From the NCBI GenBank assembly GCA_003225055.1, contig QIAU01000129.1:1-64000 (forward strand): DNA of 64,000 bases, given 5' to 3'. The DNA is from Acidobacteriota bacterium. Lineage in GTDB: Bacteria > Acidobacteriota > Terriglobia > Terriglobales > Acidobacteriaceae. The notes under the pieces were generated by a model. It was not told the origin of the DNA and searched no databases. It was given only the letters and a program-made list of their open reading frames with translations. Positions within the stretch are counted from its first letter, which is position 1. Each line of letters begins with the position of its first letter. Position numbers and translations under genes: made by a program. This document shows positions 15,856-23,035 of this stretch, one piece after another.

Positions 15856-18237
15856 CTAGCCGCCTTTGTGACACGCGTAGCAATTCACGCTGTTATACAC
15901 ATACCCGCCAACATTCGGGTGACGGAAACCGGCCGCGTTATTGTTCCCGTGGCATCCCGTGCACTGGAATACGGCATAGTCGCTCGAGTTAGTGTGGCAG
16001 GTGGCACAGACGCCGTTGGCGCCGCCGTGGTTCAGCGGGAAGTACGTGTGATTGAATGTCGCTCCCGTCCACGCCGTTGTGGTGTGGCACGTCGCGCAGG
16101 TTGTCGGAAACCCGGCAGCCTGGTGGTTCGGACTCGTGGTGGCGGTATATAGCGCCTTGTGACACGAGTAGCAATCGGTCGGAACCGTCGTGTAGTTGTT
16201 GTTGACGTGGCAATTGGCGCAGGCAACGGTCGTGTGCGCACCCGTCAGCGGGAACGGCGTGTTGTTGTGGTTGAACGTGGACGGGATCCACGCCGTCGTG
16301 TTGTGGCAGACATCGCACTGCTGCGGGAAGCCTGACGTGACGTGGTTCGGATTGGTCGTGCTTTGGAAATTTGTCAAATGGCACGTGACGCATGCCCCGC
16401 TGCTCAGGCTGAAATTATTATTTCCGTGACACTGATTGCACTGCAGGGTGGTATGCGCTCCGGTAAGCGCAAAGCCGGTAGTCGCATGATTAAAGGTAGC
16501 TCCGGCCCAAGATGCCGTGCTGTGGCATAGCGAGCAATCGGTCGGGAAGCCGGCAGCCGCGTGGCCTGGGTTGTTTGTGTTCTGGTAGTCGGTCATGTGG
16601 CACGAAGCACAAGCCGTGTTCGCGGAGGTCAAATTGTAGTTTCCACCTGCGTGGCATTGTGCGCAGGCCACCGTCGCATGGAAGCCGGTCAAGGCCCAGC
16701 CGGTGCTGGCGTGATCGAATGTCCCGTTACCCCAGGTGGTCGTGTTATGGCACTGCTGACAGGTCTGCGGGAACCCCGCCTGCACGTGGCTCGGGTTGTT
16801 CGTGCCCTGATAGTCGGTGAGATGGCACGATACGCACAAGGTATTTGCACTGGTCAGGGTGTAGTTCCCGTTAATGTGGCACTGACTGCACTGCAGAGTG
16901 TTATGCGCACCCGTCAGGGCGAATCCCGTGGTCGAGTGATCGAAGATGGCACCCATCCAACTTGTGGTGTTGTGGCATTGCTGACAGGTCTGCGGGAAAT
17001 TGGCTTGAACGTGACTGGGGTTATTCGTGTTCTGGAAGTCCGTGAGGTGGCAGGTTACGCAAGCTGCGCTGGTCAGATTGTAGTTTCCGTTGACGTGGCA
17101 TTGGGCGCACTGCACAGCCGCATGCGCGCCAGTCAAGGGGAATCCGGACTTGGAGTGATCGAACTGTGCCGGTTGCCATGCCCCAGTGTTGTGGCACTGC
17201 TCGCAGGTCTGCGCGAATCCTTGCTGCACGTGGTTCGGATTGGTCGCGCCCTGGAAGTCCTTGAGGTGACAGGACACGCACGTCGTTGTCGTCAAATTGT
17301 AGTTCCCGTTAATGTGACACTGGCTGCACTGCACAGTAGCGTGCGCACCAGTTAACGGGAAGCCCGTGGTGGAGTGGTCAAAGCTCGCTCCGGCCCACGA
17401 CACTGTGTTGTGGCACTGCTGGCACATCTGCGAAAAGCCGCCACTGACGTGATTCGGGTTAGTCGTCCCCTGGAAATCCTTCAAATGGCAAGAGGCGCAG
17501 GCCGTGTTCGCGCTGGTCAGGTTGTAATTGTTATTCACGTGACACTGCTCGCAAGCTACAGTCGCGTGAGCGCCAGTCAACGGGAAGCCGCTGGTCGCGT
17601 GATCGAACTTGGCATTCAGCCACGTATCCATTCCGTGGCACTGCTCGCAAGTGGTCGAGAACTTGGAGGCGACGTGATTCGGATTCGAGGTTTTCTGGTA
17701 GCTCTGGGCGTGGCACGAATAGCACTGAGTCGACAGCCCCTGGAACTGACCAACCGCGGCGCCCTTATGGCAGGCATCACACTCCAGGGCGGCGTGCGCT
17801 CCGATCAGCGGAAAACGATTCTGGTGGTTTTGGATGGACTGGATCGAGACGTTCCAACCTTTCACGCTGTGGCACTGCTCGCAATTGACGCCCATCTGCC
17901 GTTTGTGAATATCGGCGTGGCAATCGGCGCACCTGCTACCCACATTAGAGAAGACCGGCTTGGTGTGACACTGGGTGCAGGCCACATTCTCGTGCATGCC
18001 CCGCAAAGGATATTTGGTCTTATTGTGATCGAATTCGGGGACGGCCCGGATAGGCTTCCACCCAATCGCGGTGTGACAGTTTTGGCAGGGAATGTTCAAG
18101 TCACCGTGCGGACTCCGCGTCTGGGCAAGGTTCTGGCTCTGTCCGCTGACAGGGTTATCCGCCGGCATAAAGGACAACAGCAGACCAATCAGAAGGGTCG
18201 GGATCAAGGTGCCACCCCCGATTAAACTTGTATACAC
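15856..18237 (-). CDS. 31-heme c-type cytochrome with triple-heme repeats
   Basis: A 793-residue exported multiheme cytochrome. I count 31 CXXCH motifs. After a signal segment (about residues 8-32) and six leading motifs, the protein is a run of about eight units of near 62 residues, each with three motifs: (T)C.QCHNT.W, FDH.TTGFPLTGAH..VQC.QCH, and C.(S/T)CHL.DFQ.T.NP.HV. The FDH and GAH histidines are candidate sixth ligands. Low charge and high Asn/Thr content suggest an extended solenoid, like a molecular wire. The start is GTG at 18237; TTG at 18207, with GGGGGTGG before it, is an alternative. It lies 103 bases upstream of the barrel gene and is preceded by a sigma-54-like element. Confidence 0.92.
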   Translation of the reverse strand: MYTSLIGGGTLIPTLLIGLLLSFMPADNPVSGQSQNLAQTRSPHGDLNIPCQNCHTAIGWKPIRAVPEFDHNKTKYPLRGMHENVACTQCHTKPVFSNVGSRCADCHADIHKRQMGVNCEQCHSVKGWNVSIQSIQNHQNRFPLIGAHAALECDACHKGAAVGQFQGLSTQCYSCHAQSYQKTSNPNHVASKFSTTCEQCHGMDTWLNAKFDHATSGFPLTGAHATVACEQCHVNNNYNLTSANTACASCHLKDFQGTTNPNHVSGGFSQMCQQCHNTVSWAGASFDHSTTGFPLTGAHATVQCSQCHINGNYNLTTTTCVSCHLKDFQGATNPNHVQQGFAQTCEQCHNTGAWQPAQFDHSKSGFPLTGAHAAVQCAQCHVNGNYNLTSAACVTCHLTDFQNTNNPSHVQANFPQTCQQCHNTTSWMGAIFDHSTTGFALTGAHNTLQCSQCHINGNYTLTSANTLCVSCHLTDYQGTNNPSHVQAGFPQTCQQCHNTTTWGNGTFDHASTGWALTGFHATVACAQCHAGGNYNLTSANTACASCHMTDYQNTNNPGHAAAGFPTDCSLCHSTASWAGATFNHATTGFALTGAHTTLQCNQCHGNNNFSLSSGACVTCHLTNFQSTTNPNHVTSGFPQQCDVCHNTTAWIPSTFNHNNTPFPLTGAHTTVACANCHVNNNYTTVPTDCYSCHKALYTATTSPNHQAAGFPTTCATCHTTTAWTGATFNHTYFPLNHGGANGVCATCHTNSSDYAVFQCTGCHGNNNAAGFRHPNVGGYVYNSVNCYACHKGG
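15990..17700. repeat. Internal tandem repeat region of the 31-heme gene
   Basis: About eight imperfect units of 180-190 bases code for the three-heme repeat of the cytochrome. The middle units are the most alike at DNA level (recurring TGGCACTGCTGACAGGTCTGCGGGAA-type segments), indicating recent duplication; edge units are more diverged. Confidence 0.75.
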
Positions 18238-18621
18238 ACCTGACTATTAAACAGACAGAACTGACTTAAGAAACGTAGAAGAATCTAACAGACATCCAGC
18301 TAGACGAAGTGATCAGTGTTGAATTCTAATGCAATTCGACACCCAGACAGAGTATGGTCCTATTGTACCAGTGGAAAAGCTACGCAAGGCAATATTCGTC
18401 AGACCAATGGGGGCATGTCCTATTGCCTAAGCCTGGGCTCCCCATCGTGTGGCCCGCCTTAAGACCTGTAAGTTCTGCCTGCCTGAACGCAGAATTTACT
18501 TTTCAGAACCCCGTTCAAAATTCGGATCGGTAGGGGGAAGCACTTAGGGTTCAAGAACTTATACAGGACCGCGCTGGGGCAGTCTGAATCATGCTGGGGC
18601 ATTTTTCGACCCAGACCGCCC
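18238..18621. other. Spacer between the two multiheme cytochrome genes
   Basis: 384 bases without a convincing gene. A 64-codon minus-strand reading at 18459-18653 runs into the upstream cytochrome gene and has no family features. The spacer holds the sigma-54-like element given separately and a pair of direct repeats GTCCTATTG (near 18357 and 18417). Confidence 0.5.
18330..18345 (-). promoter_or_regulatory. Sigma-54-like -24/-12 element before the 31-heme gene
   Basis: On the minus strand TGGGTGTCGAATTGCA gives GG-N10-GC spacing with a good -12 half (TTGCA) but a poor -24 half (TGGGTG instead of TGGCAC). Transcription would start near 18320, about 83 bases before the GTG. It shares GAATTGCA with the sites at 20969 and 22779. 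Confidence 0.4.
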
Positions 18622-20568
18622 TTAGGACTTACCGGCCGCTTTGCCCGGACCATGGCAAGCGGAGCATTCCTTCGGGCAAGGCTTGTAAAACAGGACCGAC
18701 TTGTCCATTACCATCCGCAGTTCTTTGTGGCAGGCTTCGCAGCGAACCCTCTCATGGGCACCTTTCAGCGAGAAACTGGTGCGCCGCTCATGATCAAACA
18801 GAGACGGCTTCCACCGGGTGGCGTTGTGGCAATCAGCACAGGGCGTAATCCGATTTGCTTTGGCGAACTGGGCACCGTGAACGTCTTCATGGCAGTCCTC
18901 GCACTTGCTGGGCGCCGCCTTGAAGTCCGCATCGATCAGCTTGGTCCCCATATTGGGCGGCTTGTGGCAATCCATGCAGGCGGTAGCTCGATGCGCGCCC
19001 AGCAGAGGGAAGGACGTCTTGGCATGATCAAATCGCTGCAGATCTTTCCATGAATCCGTCGAATGACACGCCTGACAACCCGCCGGCTTGCGGTCCATCC
19101 GGACTTGTTTCATGGTCTCGTCGAACTGGCCTTTATGCGGGTCCTTATGGCAGACGGTGCAGGAGCTGTCGTCGAAGCGGTAGATCACCGCGTACTTGGC
19201 CTCGGGAGTGGAACGTTGCTTGTGGCAATCACCGCAGGGAGTTGCGATATGGCCGCCGGTGAGCGGGAAGCGCGTTTGCTTGTGCTTCGCCAACGTGAAG
19301 GTCGAGGGATGGTAACCCTTGAGGTCGTGGCACTGTTCGCAGCGATTCAGGTAAGGCGTTCCGGCGAACTGACGCTGGTGCTCGTCTTTGTGACAGTCCA
19401 TGCATTTGCCGAACTTGACCTTGAAGAGCGTGTCCTTCCCCTTGGGTATATGGCACCCTTCGCACTTCACTTGGGCGTGCTTGCCTTCCAGCGGGTAAGC
19501 GCTTTTGGCGTGTTCTTTCACTCCATAAGTCGAAGGCTTGAAGCCGTCCAAGGTGTGACAGCCGGCGCATTCGATTCCCCCCGCTCGTTTCACGAATTGG
19601 CCGTTGTGCACGTCCTTGTGGCAGTCGATGCATTTCTGGAAAGCCAGAGGCTTCTTGAAGTCAGCCTTGAGGTGGCATTGCGAACATTCAACCGTCTGGT
19701 GTTTGCCGAGCAAGGGATATTTCGTTTTGGAATGGTCGAATTTTTCGTTGACGGTTTGCAGCGAGCTGCGTTTCCAGCCGCTCGTATTGTGGCAGGCCTG
19801 GCAAGCTTGCTGCTTGAAGCTGCCCTTGTGCGGATCAGCGTGGCAATCGTCGCACTTGCCGAAGGCCAAACCGGTCCAACGCGGCTTATTATCCGCTCCG
19901 GGAGTGTGGCACTTCTGGCAAGTCACCTGCGCGTGCAGTCCCGTTAGCGGGTATTTGGTTTTCGAGTGATCGAATTGAGTAAGGTTCTTCCAGTCTTCAA
20001 AATTGTGGCAGCGCTCACATTTTTGTCCCAGGCGACCGTTGTGTGCGTCCTGGTGGCAGGTGATGCAAGCTTGAGGCACGGCGAGAAAAGTCTTGTTCAG
20101 GTCTCTGACCTGAATGTTGAGTTTCTCGCTGGGAGCTACGTGTTCGGCGTTGTGGCATTTGTTGCAGGCCACGCCGGCGTGTTTTCCGACCAGGTTGTAG
20201 CCAGTCTTACTGTGGTCAAAGCCGGCTGGCGTGGGAGTCCATTTGACCAGGGGAAAATCCACGCCGTTATGGTCGGAGTGGCATTTGGCACACCCCTGGC
20301 TAGAGCCAGGTTGCAGTCCGTAAGTGGCATGCAATCCGCGATGTGCATTCACGCGGGCGCCGATTTCGGTATGACACTCCACGCACTTGAGGGCGGCCTG
20401 CCCGCCGAACTGGTGGCAGGAGACGCAATGGCTCGCGCCCTCCAGTGTCCGGTGGGCGCGGGCCAGCGGCCCTGGAGAAATCTGAGCCCTAGCTGATCCC
20501 GCACTGCACCCGAGAATGATCGCGAGAAAAGCAACCAACCACGCTGTGGCCGAATGGTCTGACGCCAA
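18622..20568 (-). CDS. 23-heme c-type cytochrome
   Basis: An exported multiheme cytochrome of about 648 residues. I count 23 CXXCH motifs. The repeat theme is C..CH..DGF or W, FDH(S/A)KT.(Y/F)PL.G.H..V.C..CH, C.DCH.D.H.GQF, again with FDH and G-H histidines as likely distal ligands. Unlike the 31-heme protein it is Lys-rich. The reading frame extends to an ATG at 20793, but residues there look non-coding; the signal sequence (LVAFLAIILGCSAGSARAQ) starts after a TTG at 20568, which I take as start with low certainty. ILGC could be a lipobox, making it a lipoprotein; otherwise cleavage follows ARA. It is first gene of the electron-transfer locus and divergent from the sigma-54 activator. Confidence 0.88.
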   Translation of the reverse strand: MASDHSATAWLVAFLAIILGCSAGSARAQISPGPLARAHRTLEGASHCVSCHQFGGQAALKCVECHTEIGARVNAHRGLHATYGLQPGSSQGCAKCHSDHNGVDFPLVKWTPTPAGFDHSKTGYNLVGKHAGVACNKCHNAEHVAPSEKLNIQVRDLNKTFLAVPQACITCHQDAHNGRLGQKCERCHNFEDWKNLTQFDHSKTKYPLTGLHAQVTCQKCHTPGADNKPRWTGLAFGKCDDCHADPHKGSFKQQACQACHNTSGWKRSSLQTVNEKFDHSKTKYPLLGKHQTVECSQCHLKADFKKPLAFQKCIDCHKDVHNGQFVKRAGGIECAGCHTLDGFKPSTYGVKEHAKSAYPLEGKHAQVKCEGCHIPKGKDTLFKVKFGKCMDCHKDEHQRQFAGTPYLNRCEQCHDLKGYHPSTFTLAKHKQTRFPLTGGHIATPCGDCHKQRSTPEAKYAVIYRFDDSSCTVCHKDPHKGQFDETMKQVRMDRKPAGCQACHSTDSWKDLQRFDHAKTSFPLLGAHRATACMDCHKPPNMGTKLIDADFKAAPSKCEDCHEDVHGAQFAKANRITPCADCHNATRWKPSLFDHERRTSFSLKGAHERVRCEACHKELRMVMDKSVLFYKPCPKECSACHGPGKAAGKS

Positions 20569-20775
20569 CTGTCCCCAAGAAGCCTTCAGGAGAAATGCGC
20601 CCTGCGAGTCTCGAACTCTGGATCGGCTTACCTTCGATCGATGCAACAGCGCGAGCCCCTTGCCGAAAGTTGAGAAGTACTTGTGTTGCCAAGTGCTACA
20701 GTAAAGCTGGCAGTCTAACACGTTCCGCTTGGCAGGAAGTTGCCTAGGACGCCGATCATAGCTGGACACAAGCAG

Positions 20776-20793
20776 CTGCAACCAGTTCACCAA
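20776..20793 (-). promoter_or_regulatory. Sigma-54-like element before the 23-heme gene
   Basis: The minus strand reads TTGGTGAACTGGTTGCAG with GG-N10-GC spacing, good TTGG and TTGCA ends and a non-consensus middle. The predicted start near 20766 would leave a leader of about 200 bases before the TTG start. Confidence 0.4.
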
Positions 20794-20967
20794 AGCTCTT
20801 TGGCTTTGTTCTTCGACACGCTACCTCACGCCCTCTTGTTGCGGGCCGGACGCAAGCAAAAGGTTCCCCTCACACTGAAGGCGAAGATCACGCGCAAGCC
20901 ATTGCTGCCGCGGCTTCTTCGCGAATCTTCGAGACCCTTTTTCACAACCAAGCCTCGGGCACCTGAG

Positions 20968-20984
20968 TTGGCCTTGGAATTGCA
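20968..20984 (+). promoter_or_regulatory. Sigma-54 promoter of the activator gene
   Basis: TTGGCCTTGGAATTGCA matches the -24/-12 consensus (TGGCAC-N5-TTGCA) with exact GG-N10-GC spacing and one change in the -24 part. Predicted start near 20995, about 119 bases before the ATG at 21114. Fifteen of 16 core bases equal the site at 22779-22794 on the other strand. Confidence 0.6.
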
Positions 20985-21113
20985 CGTCAAGATTGCAACT
21001 AGCGACTGGAGCCATTATTGATCCTTGCCGCCACGAACCAGGGCGGGCGGGGGTGGGGTGTGCCTGCCAGAGGCGCACTGGCCGGCAACGACAGCAATAA
21101 AAAAAAGGGAAAG

Positions 21114-22526
21114 ATGGGTCGGATCCTGATTGTCGATGATGAACCCAATATGCGGCAGACCGTGGCCTCCAATCTGCGCCAGGATGGGCATGAAATTTCC
21201 GAAGCGGTCAGCGTAGACGAGGCCCGCAGCAATCTGCTTGCAAACGATTTTGACGCAGTTCTCACCCGGCAGCCAATGCCGGACGGCGAAGGACTCACCG
21301 TTCTCGATGCCGCCCGGGAAAACGATCCCTCCCTTTCCGTCGTCCTCTTGACTGCGGTTGCTTCCCTTGAGTTGGCTGTGGAAGGCCTGGGGCAAGGCGC
21401 TTTCGATTTCCTGACGATGCCTTTCCAACTGGAAGTCCTGCGTGCCACGGCGCGCCGCGCCTGTGAGCACACAGCGCTGCGGCGGAAAAACTTGCTGCTT
21501 ACGGAAACTGTGGCTCGCCTGGAGGGCGGGGCAGAGCTCTACGGTGAAGGTCCTGCCGTGCGGGAGGTGCGAGAGAAAATCGCGCGGATTGCTCCCACCA
21601 ACGCTCCTGTCTTGATCACGGGGGAAACCGGAACCGGCAAGGAGCTTGTGGCTCGCGCGATCCATCGCAACAGCCCGCGTGCAAGCAGACCCTTCCTAGC
21701 CCTCAATTGCGCCGCTTCTGCGGAGACGCTGTTGGAAAACGAATTATTCGCCCACCAGAAAGGCGCTTTCGCCGGCGCGGGTCGCGCACGCCAGGGACTC
21801 GTCGAAGCTGCCAATGAAGGTACGCTCTTCCTGGACGAAGCCGGAGAGATTTCGCCAGCCACACAGGCCAAGTTGCTTTGCATAATAGCCGAGGGCCGGC
21901 TGCCTCGCGTCGGATCCGCCAAACCCCGAGTTGTGAACGTTCGGGTGCTCGTCGCCACACGCCGAGACCTGCCGCAGCGCGTTCGAGATGGGCTGTTCCG
22001 GGAGGATCTGTATTACCGCTTGGCGGCTGAGCCGATTCATGTCCCCCCCTTGCGGGAGAGGCTCGAGGATATTCCTGGACTCTGCGACTGGTTGTCCCGG
22101 CAAGTCGCCACCGAGCTTAGACTGCCAGTGCGCGCCATCAGCGGAGAGGCGGTGGATAATCTCAAACGCTATCACTTTCCGGGAAATGTCCGTGAGCTCA
22201 AGAACCTGATTGAGCGTGCCTACATCCTTTCCCGCAATCAGGAGATCGGCCCGGAGGACTTCCCGCTCGCACAAGGAGTGGCTCTGGGAGCAAATCCGGG
22301 AGTTAATTCCGGACGTGCAGTGGATGTGGTGAGGATGGAAAAGCTCCCCCAACCATTCGACCTCAGCGCATTCCTGGACCAGACAGAGAAAGACTTGATT
22401 GTGCGCACCCTGGCGTCCACTGGGGGCGCGCAGGCAGAGGCGGCGCGCCGCCTCGGGCTCTCCCGCAGCGCACTCGCTTACAAGCTCACCAAGTATGGCA
22501 TCCGCGGAAGCAGCAGCGTCAACTAG
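21114..22526 (+). CDS. Atypical sigma-54 activator with degenerate receiver
   Basis: A 470-residue NtrC-type protein: receiver (about 1-118), AAA+ domain (about 140-375) and Fis-type helix-turn-helix at the end (QAEAARRLGLSRSALAYKLTKYGI). The receiver keeps the acid pair (VDDE) and the Thr (LLTA) but the phospho-Asp is Arg (VLTRQPMP) and the conserved Lys is Met (FLTMPF), so it should not be phosphorylated in the normal way. In the AAA+ domain Walker A GETGTGKE and FLDEAGE are present but the GAFTGA loop reads GAFAGA, losing the Thr that contacts sigma-54. ATG 21114 with GGGAAAG upstream is chosen over 21018 because the receiver begins there. It is divergent from the cytochrome locus, its likely target. 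Confidence 0.9.
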   Translation: MGRILIVDDEPNMRQTVASNLRQDGHEISEAVSVDEARSNLLANDFDAVLTRQPMPDGEGLTVLDAARENDPSLSVVLLTAVASLELAVEGLGQGAFDFLTMPFQLEVLRATARRACEHTALRRKNLLLTETVARLEGGAELYGEGPAVREVREKIARIAPTNAPVLITGETGTGKELVARAIHRNSPRASRPFLALNCAASAETLLENELFAHQKGAFAGAGRARQGLVEAANEGTLFLDEAGEISPATQAKLLCIIAEGRLPRVGSAKPRVVNVRVLVATRRDLPQRVRDGLFREDLYYRLAAEPIHVPPLRERLEDIPGLCDWLSRQVATELRLPVRAISGEAVDNLKRYHFPGNVRELKNLIERAYILSRNQEIGPEDFPLAQGVALGANPGVNSGRAVDVVRMEKLPQPFDLSAFLDQTEKDLIVRTLASTGGAQAEAARRLGLSRSALAYKLTKYGIRGSSSVN

Positions 22527-22639
22527 GGTTCGACGCGCGGGCATGCCTGACAGCATGACGCACCAGGGAATCCAGTTTCGTCCCCGTGGGCGAGGTTGGC
22601 CGCGACTTGGGAGATCCAATCACCGGGCAGGCAGTGCAC

Positions 22640-22769
22640 GAAAAATTGAGCCGTCCCGTTGCGGAACGGCTCAGAGGGCGCTGGAGAGAGTGAGGTTGGA
22701 TTCTGTGAAGCAAGACCGGTTGTCCAGCAGCCATCTGAACGAACCAGCCTCGTTTCCAGTGCGCCCCAG
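22640..22769 (-). ncRNA. Putative sigma-54-dependent small RNA
   Basis: On the minus strand a strong sigma-54-like promoter at 22779-22794 is followed, about 100 bases on, by an intrinsic terminator (hairpin 22647-22673 and a run of five T). The predicted transcript is about 130 nt, contains no convincing ORF and ends behind the activator gene in antisense direction without overlapping its coding part. Inference only; no known RNA family is recognised. Confidence 0.4.
22647..22673 (-). terminator. Rho-independent terminator
   Basis: Stem TGAGCCGT/ACGGCTCA extended by CCG/CGG around loop TTG, followed on the minus strand by AATTTTT. On the plus strand no T-run follows, so it is directional, although the hairpin may also mark the end of the activator transcript. 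Confidence 0.75.
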
Positions 22770-22778
22770 CTATTCTGA

Positions 22779-22794
22779 TGCAATTCCAATGCCA
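22779..22794 (-). promoter_or_regulatory. Sigma-54 promoter of the putative small RNA
   Basis: TGGCATTGGAATTGCA on the minus strand: TGGCA, exact GG-N10-GC spacing and TTGCA. Nearly identical to the activator's own promoter at 20969-20984. Predicted start near 22769. Confidence 0.55.
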
Positions 22795-23035
22795 GCGTTT
22801 GCAGGGTCAATGCTTTTTTTAGACCGAATTTGTGGTGGTTGCCGGGCTTAGAACGCGGCGGCCTGGTGGACTTGTTGGACCCGGCTTGGAGGTTCTTGGA
22901 ATCGGCGAGAAAAACCGTCCAGGTCCTCACCCGCGCAGCTGACTGTTGTCACAGAGATTACACCTGACATCACTGCCAAAACCCAGCCCTCTCTCCCGTG
23001 CACTTAGGTGGAGCTCCGGCCGCGACCTTCCCTGA

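Larger units (their letters stand above)
20569..21113. other. Divergent regulatory region between cytochrome locus and sigma-54 activator
   Basis: No gene is seen. The region carries two oppositely oriented sigma-54-like elements (described separately) and a palindrome CCAAAGCTCTTTGG at 20790-20803 adjoining the minus-strand element, a possible operator for the activator. Confidence 0.55.
22527..23035. other. Spacer behind the activator gene with putative small RNA
   Basis: 509 bases between convergent genes. A 135-codon minus-strand reading (22523-22930) has no family features and no binding site. The only structured content is a sigma-54-like promoter and a terminator hairpin on the minus strand, listed separately. 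Confidence 0.5.

Noticed and set aside
15990-17700. Regular tandem repeats as a possible CRISPR array
   Set aside because: The period is about 180-190 bases, units are coding and imperfect, and each unit encodes three heme motifs; no spacer/repeat structure or cas genes.
16561-18225. Long plus-strand readings opposite the 31-heme gene
   Set aside because: They are antisense shadows of the repeated heme units; the CXXCH reading on the minus strand explains the repeats.
18459-18653. 64-residue minus-strand ORF between the cytochrome genes
   Set aside because: It overlaps the end of the 23-heme gene, has no ribosome-binding site and no recognisable features.
22523-22930. 135-residue minus-strand ORF behind the activator gene
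   Set aside because: No ribosome-binding site or domain; it runs through the terminator hairpin and the activator's 3' end.
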